64,000 nt of DNA from Sipunculus nudus (GCA_026874595.1 CM049321.1:864479-928478), one strand, 5' to 3'. Counted from the first letter of the stretch, positions 11,734-23,684 are shown. Numbers and translations are program-made. The notes: generated from the letters alone by a model not told the origin.

Positions 11734-12177
11734 TAACAGAACAAATTGAAGAACTTAGGTTTAGTAATACCCATCAGCCACCAACCAAATACTAGTATTA
11801 GCGCCCTTCCCCCCGAGCAGAAGTTGTATTGATATCTCCATCATCGGAAACCTGGTGGAATTTTCGCCGCCAGCACTCGTAGTGCACGTACTCGTGACAG
11901 TGTGACACGGCCTTTACTGACATCTGGTGGACAAATCAGAAACGGACCTCTCACAGGTCCCTCTCATCTCCAACAGACACGGTGGCGCCTGATCAAGCTC
12001 TGTGTGACATTGTCAAGGGGGAAGGGGGGGGGGGGGGGGATTGGCGGGTAATGCGCCTCCGCACACGTTCACATACTATGCATGCTAGTTTTTTCGTCAG
12101 AAAAAAGTGTATATTTTTGTCATACTTATTTTAGACATACTTCGGACCACAAGCACTGAAATCGCTACAGCTAGCAA

Positions 12178-12237
12178 GGCAAACACCCGGACTCCTCCCT
12201 ATCCCCGGTTCCTTTTGAAACGAGCAGGTTGGTCTGA
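12178..12237 (+). repeat. 60-bp exact duplication, copy 2
   Basis: Identical to 11561-11620. Flanking bases differ on both sides (AAAAATCCCAATCC versus CTACAGCTAGCAA on the left), so the repeat edges are sharp. Confidence 0.9.
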
Positions 12238-14088
12238 TATATATTTATATATAATTAATTTTAAGATAAAGCATCGACAGAAATGATTTCGCGGAGTGTT
12301 TGTATCCTTAATCTTTTACATGTATGAGGATACCAAAACAATGCAGAAAATTAAGCTTCAAATAAAGAATCGATTGGTTTATTCTTAAATAATATACAGG
12401 TATACAATTGAAATTACGATACATGATTTCAGTTAAATAACTATAGCGAATCATCATTCTTTTAATTTACGTGTGCATATATTTATAAGTTTGAACATGA
12501 TTCGTCACCGTTTATTCATTTTTTTCTCTGATGATAAGAAGCAGCTTCAATCATGCTGCACACAGAAGCACCAAAGATAGAATAAGCTTTTTACAGCGAC
12601 TACTACAGTCAGATTCTGCAGCTAATTATTACGCTTTAAGGTCTGAAAAATGGGGCTCTGCCAGACACTTGGTTTGACAGTCTCCACCAGAGGTCGCTCC
12701 GTTACATGCTTTCGCCACTCCGAGCTCGTGACCTCTGATGCATAATGGTTGCTGGGTGGTTTTCTTTATAGCTTAAACAATAAATAACATTATAAACAAG
12801 GTGTTGCTTGAGATTTAAAACCCCTGCCAGGATGATCTTGCATGGCCCCGTAGGTCCACACACCCGTCACGGTTGAATAACTTAATCCCAGGTCACCTCC
12901 AGTGGAAAGCCACCCATTATAATACCGACCACTAGCCGTATCAAAGGGAGAGGGTCATGTGAGTCATTCTTAAGGCGATCCACATTACCTCCAAACATCT
13001 ATAGATTGTTCTCTGAGTGTTTTCCTAAACCTCCACAAAATCTCAACAGAATCTGTTCAGAACTTTTTATATGTAAAAAAAGACAGACAAACCGAGGGTT
13101 AAGTATAATAGCTCTCGCCACCTGGCGAAGACGTAACTAGTTAAGAGGTTTTCAGGATTGGTCCATCTCTTGTTGCACTTGACTATTCTACAAATTCTAT
13201 TCGATTACTGCCAACATGATCATAACATCAATAGACATCACTTCACTCAAAACTAAGAAGCCTTCTCTTCAACAAAGATTGGAAAACGTTCTTCCGGGGT
13301 CATCTTACAAAGAAAGAGTTTGCACTTTATATCAACTCAAAATAAATAACGTAAATATATATTATCCATATATAGTTCTGAGAATATATTAACCTGAGTG
13401 TAAAATTGTCCGGCAGTGCCAGGTGCTGTAGATTTTAAGTATAAAACTTTATGGATATGAGCATATTATTTAGATTTAACGTTAAATGTGCTTCTGCTTT
13501 ACCAAATGTTAATATATATATAAGTATATTGGATACACTGCAAAATTGGAAATATTTCCAAATATGTGCTGACATTTTTTTTGCGTGTTTATTTCCCTTT
13601 ATAATCATGTGAACTCAATTGCCTAACGTCAATGTAAAGTATACCAATATAAGTTCACCCTGAAATATTGGTTGTAATGAACAAAACAAATATATGCTCA
13701 CTCAAAGGTAAATTGTGAGTTTATGACGATGTCATGATAAGATTCATTCAGATAAAATGGTTAACGACCTTCGAATGCAAGTACAAATGTAGAATAAAAG
13801 TTTAATTCCCATGAGATATCTTATGGACTTTTGATTTTTAATACCGGTATATTAACAATGTCATGTCATAAAAGTACCCAATTCTCATCGATGTGTGTAC
13901 ACTCCTTAAAGCAGTGACCTTATTACATTCCTTCTATAATAAATTTCACTCAAAGATGAGTGGAAGGGATTAGTAGGAGGAATATGATGTCACTGCCGAG
14001 TAAAGTTTACATCAAATGTCTGGAGGCATCAAGTGTTAACGGACAAAGTCGATATTCAAAGCCAGAGAATTAGTTATATGATGAGCCG
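12238..14088. other. Non-coding; probable 3' flank of the minus-strand gene at 14 kb
   Basis: No exon is recognised. The stretch 12640-13140 has higher GC content and could hold 3' untranslated sequence of the leftward gene whose stop codon is at 14089, but there is no direct evidence. Confidence 0.4.
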
Positions 14089-14193
14089 TCAGATGGCAGC
14101 ACCCGGGAGTTTGTGCGGAATTTCCTGACTCCGTGTTCCGCATGTCTCATTCACCTCCTGTTCATCTAAATTGACGGCAGCACCATTGTCATC
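14089..14193 (-). CDS. Last coding exon of an unrecognised small gene
   Basis: On the minus strand a good acceptor (TTTGTATTTCCAG) ends at 14194. The exon starts GATGACAATGG at 14193 and reads 34 codons, DDNGAAVNLDEQEVNETCGT and on to PHKLPGAAI, closed by TGA at 14091-14089. It starts in phase 0, matching the phase-0 ends of the exons at 14601-14648 and 14760-14831. The encoded segment is acidic and polar with no recognised domain. Confidence 0.55.
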   Translation of the reverse strand, partial: DDNGAAVNLDEQEVNETCGTRSQEIPHKLPGAAI

Positions 14194-14600
14194 CTGGAAA
14201 TACAAAGACTTTCGTCATCCTCAGGCATAAAACGAGCAGCTACATAGACAAAGAGCAGAAAACTAACGTTATAATTCTGCATTGATCTGTGCAGACCGGA
14301 AACAGAATATCCCGTGCCACCATAATCTGCCTACCTCTGACAACATCATAATTGTGATAACAGTGAAAAAATATTTACTGAAGCACGATCAATGACTCCA
14401 CCATATGCAATTAAATTGATTTTTTTTTTGGCCATGAATGTGAGTTATAGTGGCCCGTCCAAGACCGGTGGTTTTCTCCGGGTCCTCCTGCTTCCTTCAC
14501 CTCTATAGACACTATCGAATGCCACCAGCTGAGCCATGGAGAGTGCCTCGATTTGTTATAACTATTTGTAAAATCCATGTATAATAAAGTTTACACTTAC

Positions 14601-14648
14601 TTCAGGAGTTCCTGTTACGTACTTGAAATCAGTGGTGATTGTGGGTGT
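14601..14648 (-). CDS. Internal exon of the same small gene
   Basis: A 48-nt exon on the minus strand lies between an acceptor ending in TGTAAACAG and a perfect donor GTAAGT (14600-14595). It reads TPTITTDFKYVTGTPE in phase 0 at both ends. Its polypyrimidine tract is weak, so the exon rests mainly on the donor and on phase agreement with its neighbours. Confidence 0.5.
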
Positions 14649-14759
14649 CTGTTTACAGATATTGCAATATGTGTTTGTTTTTAGTCTATGGCGTCCATAA
14701 AGATATCGTCATGGTGGTTTGTTGATTTTTAGCACCAGCTACACAGATGCATGACTTAC

Positions 14760-14831
14760 CACCAATGTTTTCTTTTCTGTGATGCACAGGTTGGACTTCG
14801 TGTCAGCTATTTTCGCCATTGATCTGTTCAA
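14760..14831 (-). CDS. Upstream exon of the same small gene, possible start codon
   Basis: On the minus strand the acceptor TTTTCTCCTTAG precedes the exon, which ends in a perfect donor GTAAGT (14759-14754). An ATG at 14819-14817 gives MAKIADTKSNLCITEKKTLV to the exon end in phase 0. Joined to the two downstream exons this makes a 70-residue product. Because the exon has its own acceptor and the frame stays open upstream of the ATG (LNRS), either a 5' untranslated exon or further coding exons must lie at higher coordinates. The product is not recognised; it could be a micropeptide or the carboxy end of a longer protein. Confidence 0.5.
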
Positions 14832-15235
14832 CTAAGGAGAAAACACGACACCTTTTAATACGTTTCATAAATCACAGTATTATGAGACGATCTACAATAT
14901 TTTCAAGATGGGTACCGGCATGCCCATAAGGGCTTTTGTTTTCATTATATTTAACACGTCCATTACTTGTCTCATTCAAATAGTACTGGTGTGTATTCCA
15001 ATTGCATATGTGATTGTTCCTGGCTGTTTTAGTGTTTAACGTACCCTATCACTCCAGCATAAAATAATAGTCATGATCACAGAACTGAGTAGGCATTAAT
15101 AATGGACCGGGAGGCCTTACAGGTCGACTAACTTTCTTATTTGTCAGAGGGTCAAATGGCGCGAGATAAAATAATTGACTCATACAAATTATACAATAAT
15201 TACATCCAATAGCGTATTAAACTTTGTTTACACAT
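14832..15235. other. Non-coding, probable intron
   Basis: Nothing is recognised beyond ordinary AT-rich sequence upstream of the minus-strand exon at 14760-14831. Confidence 0.4.
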
Positions 15236-15242
15236 ATAACTA

Positions 15243-15258
15243 ATGGCCCATGGGCCAT
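15243..15258. repeat. 16-bp perfect palindrome
   Basis: ATGGCCCATGGGCCAT is its own reverse complement and is followed by GACGCTCAGCTGA. It resembles the ends of dispersed elements seen elsewhere in the window (19700, 20853, 32345) and probably marks the edge of the repeat block that follows. Confidence 0.6.
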
Positions 15259-15409
15259 GACGCTCAGCTGAATTCAGGGAAAAATTGAAGAATGGGTAAC
15301 ATGATTCCCAGAGAGCTCAAAATTATGCATTTTGCCAATATACCTTAGATATAGGTTACAGTGACCTTATTCTATGCAGCTGCTACCATTTATGCCCATG
15401 CGACTAACA

Positions 15410-16200
15410 GAGTGTTAAAATCATGTTCTTTCACACAATTTGCAGGATACAGGGCAAAGAGACATTATTTCAGGTTTCCAAGAAATTTTTACGGGAACCT
15501 CCCTGGATCTTAATCAAATTAGAAGTTTCTAAGTCCAACTGTAATCAATCATGCAAATTCGGTCCTATAGGGTGCTCAAATCATGTTCTTTCACATATCT
15601 TGCAGAATATATGTCACCATGACCTAACTTCAGGTTTTCAAGGAGATTTGCCCAAGACCTCCCTGGATGTACAGTTAGAAGATTTTAGGTCAAACGGTGA
15701 TAGTTTGTCTTCCGTTTTACAGCCAGACTGCTTCATTTGAAGGTTTCAAAAACAGATAAAAAATGCATAAAAATAAAATAATGCAGGTTCCGCCACGAGT
15801 TTTCAGGAACTGATGAAACACTCCATGATCAATATGCATGCAAAGAATCATGGCGATCAATGCATTAGTTATTCAGATACTGGACCTTTTGTATCAAATT
15901 TTTAATTATTCTGGGAGTTAATTCAAGCCCCATAGCTGGTAGGATAAGGGTGACAGAGACCTTATTTCAGGTTCCCAAGAAGATATTTCATGGACCTCCC
16001 CCGGTATCAAGTTAGAAGATTCTAGGTCCAACGATTACGATTTTTGCCCTGTTAACAGACGAACACTTCTTTGACGGCCTAAAAAATAGAGAAAAAATGC
16101 GTAAAAATTGGAAAATACAGGTGGCACCACCTGTCTGCAGGAAATGATGAAACACTCCATGATTAATATGCATGCAAAGAAGATGTTTTACTTCATCAAC
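15410..16200. repeat. Degenerate dispersed/tandem repeat block
   Basis: A segment with TCAGGTTTCCAAGAA, CCTCCCTGGAT and TTAGAAG...TAGGTCCAAC occurs three times (about 15470, 15630, 15965). A second segment, GATGAAACACTCCATGAT followed by AATATGCATGCAAAGAA, occurs at about 15812 and 16144, each preceded by a degenerate GGTGGCNCCACC box. The 105-codon open frame at 15423 lies across these repeats and is not a gene. Confidence 0.7.
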
Positions 16201-16786
16201 CAAGGAGGTTACATAACCTTGCATCACCGGTGAAAGCTCACAGAGGGTTATGGGGTGGTTTATGTAAGAAATTATAATTAACACATATCGATTAGGAGGT
16301 TAATCTTCTATTACAGCTTGATCGATTGGTTGCAATTAAATGCATAAATTAAATTATTCGATGCATTGTTAATGCACTGAATACCAAACATAAACCCTCC
16401 GTATATACCCATGAAGATAAAACTACTGTTGTAGCTATTCTTGTAAAACCCGAGCAAATTTCGACGAGAGACAAGAAAATGTCATGCTCACATAATATCA
16501 GCACAGGAAAAGGCCACTGAAATTTATTATTTAACTGCTGATATATAATGGGGTTAGTATGCATGATGACCTGGACATACAAAAAATGTCACTGAGTCTG
16601 AAAGGAAAACCTATCCCTTTTGGGATATACTAAAACAACATTTACGGATCATTTTTAACTGGCAATCATCATGTTCTATTGACTCCTGTAACCTTGGCAT
16701 ATTCATCATTCACCAGCATATTCTCTATTTTTGTTTTTGAACAGGTCCGCGTACGCTCTGAACATAGTGTGACCTCACGGGCAACA

Positions 16787-16918
16787 GGACAACTACCCCC
16801 CGGACAATTACCCCCCGGACAATTACCCCCCGACAATTACCCCTTGGACAATTACCCCCCGGACAATAACCCCCCGGACAATAACCCCCCAGGACAAATA
16901 CCCCCTCGGACAACTACC
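16787..16918. repeat. 15-bp minisatellite, about 9 copies
   Basis: The unit is GGACAATTACCCCCC with small variants (CAACTA, CAATAA). Because the period is 15 or a close variant, both strands are open and yield (GQLPP)n or proline/asparagine-rich frames on plus and glycine-rich frames on minus. These are products of the repeat rather than evidence of a gene. Confidence 0.9.
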
Positions 16919-16919
16919 T

Positions 16920-18114
16920 CACGGGACCTCACAGCGGAGCGAATACATGAGAATAGGGTAACCGCTGTCTATGGAGCGTAAGGTCCGCGGGACTTCGGTC
17001 AGGTTTGTGCGAAACCGGCTTTCCATGGGCTGAGTGGACATGAAATGAGTTCACTGAAGTTGTTTCTGACAGATGGCGACGCGATAGACCAAACAATAAG
17101 ATCAAATTCCTCATAATGTGGGAGAAAATATGGAAAGTGAATCCATCCCACCCCCTTAAGGCACATTTGGCTTTAAAAATGAAAAAAAGGGTATTTCGTA
17201 GGCATTGCCAGAGAGAAGTTGCGTGACAGCGATTGAGGGACACCACCATCGATTATAAAGCAGATGATTTGGTTGCGTGAAGATTAACAACAGTTGCTGA
17301 ATGTTTAATTCCGCTTTGTTAATTGTATTTTCTCATAAGTGAATATACATGCATAAAATATTGAAAATCTTCTAAACAGTATTGAAATTACTATAACTGC
17401 GGAACTGGGTAAAAGAAAAAGCGCTTAAAACTTTGCCAATACACATTCCGTTGCTGCCACACCGTGTCCGCAGATATATACTCGCATGCATGATACCCTT
17501 GAGTGTCGTATCCCGGCGCCCTTATCGGACCCTGAGAGGTTTATTTCCCGAGAGATGCCATTTTGCCTTTATAAAACGTAAATGGCACAGCCAGGTTGCT
17601 AACTATAGGTTTTCCGCTAGTTAATACAAATGTGTCAAATGGGTATAATGACACCTTTATTCCTGATGAACGCACATCTGTTTGGTCCCATATATGGCCC
17701 GGCAAAATAAATACATAGATTCATTTTGAAACTTCTGATTTACACGGGAACGCACTTGTCTGTCTGATTTGAAGAGACAATAAAGGCATAACAAGTATAT
17801 TCTACAAGTGCCTATTCTGAATTTTTAAAATGTAAATAGAACATTTCATTTTGAAGGATGCGTATTTGAAGAAGTGAGGGCATGCCCCCCTGCATGACCC
17901 CTTTTTAATTTTTTTGTATACATATTCTTTTTGTTGGAGGTTATCGCCTCCACTTTTTTGCAAGCTTAACTAAGTATATGTACATCCGCAGAATTCAATT
18001 CCGATTTCGGACTACGTGACAAGGCAGTATCACGAGCTCCCTCGCATTTTATATCCTGTCAACCGGGCGCGGTGACTACTGCACCTGCGGGTCCTGGGTG
18101 TGTAATCGTCCCAA
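16920..18114. other. No gene recognised
   Basis: This is a moderately GC-rich stretch near 16920-17110, then ordinary sequence. A 106-codon minus-strand frame (16929-17249) and a 63-codon plus-strand frame (17433-17624) have no recognised motif or clear splice context. Confidence 0.4.
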
Positions 18115-18305
18115 TTACTGGGTCATACAACCGATGAACCCCCAAAAGACGCATTCGTTTGTGAGTGAAACACGGCCGTTCGGCACAGCCTTCCAATTAA
18201 GCCTGCAGAGCGCAAACCCTGGGTGGGGGCTGACCTTGAAAAATCTAACCGCCTCGGCTGAGATTTGAACTCTACTCCTGAGCCACAGAAGCCGGTTTAC
18301 CCTTT
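18115..18305 (-). repeat. tRNA-derived SINE, second copy
   Basis: On the minus strand GTGGCTCAGGAGTAGAG resembles a tRNA A box and GAGTTCAAATCTC a B box, but the two are only a few bases apart, so the intervening anticodon arm has been lost. The downstream body (CCACCCAGGGTTTGCGC, then a GTTTCACTCAC end) matches the copy at 11178-11315. Confidence 0.5.
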
Positions 18306-21300
18306 TTTGTTTATTCATGGCTGTATGAATGCTAGTGCTTACTGTTCCCTCCTTGTTAATGTTCATTCCCTCTCTGTATCTGATTTCTCGTCTCCTTAAT
18401 CCTTCGACGTATCTGTCGAAATAACGAGAAAACTAAAATTAAGAATACACATACCTCTCTTTGAGGTAGAGAGGAAATTTTCCAACTGGCGGCCAATGTC
18501 CCCTCAGCCCGAATTTACACCACTAATCAGATTCATCAGATTTCAGACACTTCTTTATGCTGCTGCATGTTGAATATTGTGAATATGAACGTTATTGGTT
18601 GATATCGTTTATACAATTTCTTGTCACCTGGTCTTACATATGAATACTATCGGAGGAAATGCAAAATTATTTGACAAAGGTGACAATTACGATATATTTG
18701 CAAGGTCAAAGGGAATATTCACTGAAATATATTATTTGTAATCTGTAATTGCGACCGCCATTAATATATAAGAAAATTATTTCTTCACACAGACTATGAG
18801 GTCATCTTAATGAATTATTTTATCACCGAAAATAATGTATTTTTCAATCTTAAAACTGTAATTCCCACTCAACTACTATATATAAATTGTAGTTATAAAT
18901 ACATAACATTATCCGGCTTATGAGACATAAGAAAATTGAATCTTTTTTATTTTTGAAATTATTTGTTTAATATTGGATCTTAAAATTCTTGTACCCTAAA
19001 AACAAATTAATTATGTAAAAATATTTAATAAATCTTATTCTGAATAAACATTACAACTTTGAGACCAATGTAGACCATGAGAGTTTGACTCTGCCCTTAT
19101 ATATTCTACATTTTGTGATAGAATTGATACAGAGTACATCTGTCAGACCTATTTCCCAGCTTTAGATTGATCTGTTTGGCCCAGTTTTGTTAAATCTATC
19201 TTTTAATAAGTCTGATTAGTGGACATGATTTCAATTTGATGGTTAAATGTAAAATGACCAGTATGTAAATACTCAGAAATGACTGCTGTTCGACAGTCTC
19301 ATAAATACAAGGATAACAGTTTAGCAAATTGCAAATGTATAATGTGGCTGCATAAAAAATCATTAAAATTTGTTCCAATTTCATATTTTGATATATATAT
19401 ATATATATATATATATGTGCGTGTGTGTAAATTAGGTATTTTATTAAAGTTTGTGATTCCATGAAACTATTTGTTCAGCAGTCTTACATACTTTTAGGCA
19501 AGTCAATAGAAACATGTTTTTCAAACAATCTGTTGGGATTTGCTGACTTAAATTTAGTTCGGAAAATGGTGGGATGTAATGACAGGTGTGATATTATGAC
19601 GAATTCCCGTGCTAGATATTGATAAAATACATTATCATGGTTTTAAAACCACAGTGAATTTTATATGACTATCACGATAAGCAAGAGTCACTATTAGGCC
19701 ACGGTGCTCATCTGAAGTGGACTTTTAAGGTAAAATTCTTAAATAATAACAAATGGAAATAAATCTGAGAGGAAGAGATAATAAAAGCCATGGATGATTG
19801 ATATGACTGATGTTTGATGAGTAACAAATTGTTGCTAATAATATTTTATGATGTGACCATTTGTTTTCTAATGTTGAAACTGAGGCATGTGAGCAGTTTT
19901 TAAACATGTGATCTATACTGTTACTATGTATACAGTCAAATAAAGTCGATGAAAATAACCAAATATGTATAAAAATGGACAGACAGGTGCATGGACGCAA
20001 TTGCAAGGGGGGGGGGGGAGTTTCAACGCCTCTGCTTATACACTGGATATGAAATGTAATTCAACCGTGCTTCTAGGCAAAAAGGTTTAATCACTCGTAT
20101 TTAATATTTAAAAATAAATAGAGGGAGAGAGGGAGGGAGAGATGGACAAACAATGCCAATTACTTTATATCCCATACTCTGGCAGAAAGGGATGAACAAA
20201 TGTTCGCATTAGATCCCTATTTGTTTATTACATCAATTTATTTTCAAATTTATAAATTTTATACATATGCAGTACAACATTTATATCTGAATATATAAGT
20301 TGATACACAATTGTTAACTGCATCAATATTTTGTCAGATAACATCACAGTATGCATACAGATGTATTTATTTTTTTTACCACAACAATATTTTATTCTAA
20401 ATTTGAAAAAAACAATGAATAACTGAAAATAAAAAAAAAATCTAACTTGAACCTTTATTAATTCATAATTTAGCTCATATATTATCACATTATTTATACT
20501 GATGGATTTAATTATATTTTAATCTGTTACAATTATTTAAAAGGAAATTAATTTCTTTAAAAATACCTCATTACCACAACATGGCATTTTCTAGATTACT
20601 CCTTGAATTTAAATTTCAAGAAAAGTTTTGTAAATTCGAGTGGAAACCGTTTTGAATTTAAGGGAATACATCTCAAACAATAACAATTATTATAATACAC
20701 TGGGAGGACCGGGGGGGGGGGGTTGAGAATAACTGTACATCTGTGGCAGCAGTGGTGCTCAAGCAGTGATGCTTTATTAATCAGGTATAAGCAGCCTTCA
20801 AAATATGCCAGTCTAACGGACGGACGGACGAAGGACAATGGATCATAACTATAGCTCAGCTGACTTGTAGTCAGTTGAGCTAAAACTGGTATAATTCCAA
20901 CATTAGTCTACCCGTTTTGATTTATTCCCTGTAAGATGAAGGACAGTTTGGCGGCCCGGCAATGGATAAAACCCATTGCTGTATCATGGCATGATTGAAA
21001 GGTAGCTGAGCTTACAATTGGGAAATTCTTATTTAAGAGGTTATAAGGTTCATATACAACATTGAGATAGGCGGAAAGATTCAATTTAAACTGCAGCTAC
21101 AGTTTGTTTTAGGCAGTAACTTTATACAGTTTTATTTTTTTTTTCTAAATATTTTATATCAAAACAATGACAGCAGGTTCTTTAGATCAATAATTTCAAT
21201 ATGAGGAAAAGTGTAAAATTTTTGTACAATCTTCTGATCAGATTCATCTTAGGATGGCCCTGACCATATATCCAATCGGATATTGGGTCACCCATCTTAA

Positions 21301-21790
21301 GATGGTCATCAACAAAACAATGAAACCAATACTTTCTTTAAATTACCTTATTGCAGCCATATTTTTCAAGTCATTCAGAGGATGCCTTAAATTATTTTTT
21401 TTGGTAGAGAAATGTTTTATTTTAAACTTTAAATGTTTAATTTTATACCGATTGTTGGTATATCAAGCATCATTTAACAAAGGTTGTAGGTGTCATTGTA
21501 TACCCTTCCATGAATCTTTTTTTTTTTTTAATTATTATTTGTTCAGGGAATATGTCCACTTTTACAGGGTAATTTACATAGAAATTTGAAACAAACACAA
21601 AAAAAACACCCTCTGTGTAAATATAAAATGAGAACTTGCGTATGTATAGCGCTGGTCAGACTATTTTTTTGAATGGCCGAAAATATATGCATAGGCGTTC
21701 CTTCCCCCACAAACCAACCACACGTCACCCAGTCCAGGCCTACTTACATTTGTCTTCCTGTCTCGTTGCTTTCAAAAAAGTGGTCTTTTC
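18306..21790. other. AT-rich non-coding stretch with small repeats
   Basis: No gene was recognised. It contains a TA tract (about 19391-19416), a GA/GGGA-rich patch near 20120, G runs near 20010 and 20708, and a fragment of a dispersed element at about 20700-20885. That fragment carries GGACGGACGGACG and ends in the hairpin TAGCTCAGCTGAC / GTCAGTTGAGCTA (20854-20884). Confidence 0.6.
20854..20884. repeat. Terminal hairpin of a dispersed element
   Basis: TAGCTCAGCTGAC and GTCAGTTGAGCTA form a 13-bp stem with one mismatch around a 5-nt loop, directly after GGACGGACGGACG. The same AGCTCAG...GTAAGTCAAG motif appears in reduced form at 32348. Confidence 0.6.
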
Positions 21791-21793
21791 ATT

Positions 21794-23674
21794 ATGAAGA
21801 AAGCACGAAAGCAAGAGTACAAACGGGCTGCTGCAGATAGAAATTTGAAAAAGCAGCGCACAGCAATCAATGTATCAAGTAGTGATACTGATGACGACCA
21901 AACCGAACCGGCGTCTTTAACTAATGCAAGCACATTGCCAAATTTAGGAAATTCTGTTTCAACGTCTGACCTGGAAATTGAAGCATTAGATAGTTTTTCC
22001 CCTCTCATCGACAATGATCTGGCGCCTGCTGTGGAAATCAGCCGTGGTGAGCAAGATAATGATGAGACAATATGGAACTTTATCGATGAACATCTTACAA
22101 TGTCTTCTGACGGTGAAAATGAAAACGATAGTTTGCAAGATAAGGTTGCTGAGTGGGCAACGAGTTATCAAGTGAGGCATAATGTAGTGGACGCAATTCT
22201 CAAAGTCTTGAAAGAGTGTGGGCATCCTGAATCACCCAAAACGGCCCGTACATTGCTTAATACAGTGCGACAAGTGCATACGGAAAGGATATCTGGAATG
22301 AAATATTACTACTTTGGCTTGCCAAATGAATTGCTAAAGCATTTCTTCTTGTACCCAGCAAATGAGAGAGAACATGTTGATGTTTTCGAAATTTCACTTA
22401 ACATTGATGGCTTACCACTTTTTAAAAGTTCAAGTGTAACACTGTGACCAAAACTGTGTGCTATTATCAATATGAAGCCCATTTTCGTATTTCCTGTAGC
22501 CCTGACATGTGAAAATTCAAAGCCATCGGACTTAGAATTCTTGAGAGAGACAATTCAGGAATTAGATATCCTTCTGCAGCAAGGAATTCAGGTTGGTGAT
22601 GGAAATGTTCATGTTGTCCTGAAGTGTATAGTATGTGATGCACCTGCCAGAGCCATGGTAAAAAATATAAAGTTATACTCAGGGTATTATGGATGTGACA
22701 GGTGTAGCAAACGTGGGAATTGGTTCGGTAGGATGACGTACCAGGATGTTGAAAACTTGCAGAGACGTAATGATTTCTCTTTTTGTGGACAACTGAATGA
22801 AGACCATCATCAAGGTGAACCGTCTCCATTTTGTAAGTTATCAATTGACATGGTGACCTGTTTCCCAATAGATTATATGCACCAGGTATGCTTAGGTTCC
22901 ATGAAGAGGCTATTGTTAATATGGATTCGAGGTAAATTGGATGTAAGGCATCAGCGGATCAGATGAAGCAAGTTAGTGCAAGACTAGAGAGTATGAGGAA
23001 TGCTTTTCCGTCTGTGTTCTCAAGAAAAACGCGCTCCTTGAAAGAAGTTGACAGGTGGAAAGTGACAGAATATAGACAATTCCTTTTATAAACAGGGAAG
23101 CTAGCTTTACGGGGAATATTGAGGCAGGATCTGTATGACCATTTCATGACACTAAATGTAGGGATTTCAATCCTTGTATTCCCATATCTTGCTGAAGCAC
23201 ACAGAGACTATGCCCATCAACTTCTTGTGCACTTCGTTAGTCAGGGTCTAAATTTATATTGGAAAGAATTTCTTGTTTATAATGTGCATTCCCTACTTCA
23301 TCTGACAGACGAAGTTGAGCAACATGGATCCCTTGATGCATGTGCAGCATTTCCATTTGATAACTTTATGCAGCAATAAAGAGACTTGTCAGGTCTGGAA
23401 AGCGGCCCATGAGTCAAATTGTCAAAAGAGTAGACGAAAACAGCAAGTCTCTAAGTTTACAACAGAAAAAGAAGTCGGAAATTTTTCAACGAATTCGCCT
23501 AACAATGCCTATATAATGAACGACCATTCATGCTGTGAGGTTGTTTCAGCTGATAAAGATTCAACCTTCTTGTGCCGAGTATATGATCACAGTGAAGCTC
23601 TCTTCAACAAACCTTGTGATTCTCGAATATTAGGTGTGTACAAGGTACATAGAAAACATGCCCATATAAAATAG
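21794..23674 (+). pseudogene. CACTA/EnSpm (tnp2-like) transposase, decayed
   Basis: The frame opens at 21794 with a basic, then acidic, amino end (MKKARKQEYKRAAADRN) and runs into conserved blocks of the animal tnp2-like transposase family: NIDGLPLFKSSS (near 22405), CDAPAR (22636), GYYGCDRC (22687), DMVTCFPIDYMHQVCLG (22850-22900), YNVHSLLHLTDEV (23278) and AFPFDNFMQ (23345), with a carboxy end FLCRVYDHSEALFNKPCDSR. These proteins cut and paste CACTA-type DNA elements. The copy is dead. TGA at 22445-22447 replaces an expected Trp; a one-base loss near 22949 shifts the frame; TAA at 23089-23091 sits where Tyr is expected; another base is missing near 23377; and a further shift lies near 23500. 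Terminal inverted repeats were not found. Confidence 0.85.
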
Positions 23675-23684
23675 CTGTCTGCAG

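Larger units (their letters stand above)
8552..11916. mobile_element. 3.4-kb DNA element with 18-bp terminal inverted repeats
   Basis: TAAGGCCGTGTCACACTG at 8552-8569 is matched in inverted orientation by CAGTGTGACACGGCCTTTA at 11898-11916. The first about 770 bp is unusually rich in CGAGT/ACTCG words in both orientations (for example 8587-8680 and 9215-9280), giving it a self-complementary character. No transposase reading frame is visible, so the element would be non-autonomous. The class is not assigned: I could not find a clear target-site duplication next to the ends. It contains another inverted-repeat element, a SINE fragment and several TA tracts. Confidence 0.55.

Noticed and set aside
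18060-18130. Similarity to 7SL/Alu (GGGCGCGGTG and TGTAATC...CCC)
   Set aside because: Only two short words match and their spacing differs from 7SL; chance is likely.
18257-18300. Functional tRNA gene
   Set aside because: A- and B-box-like words are almost adjacent, leaving no room for the anticodon arm; it is the head of a degenerate SINE.
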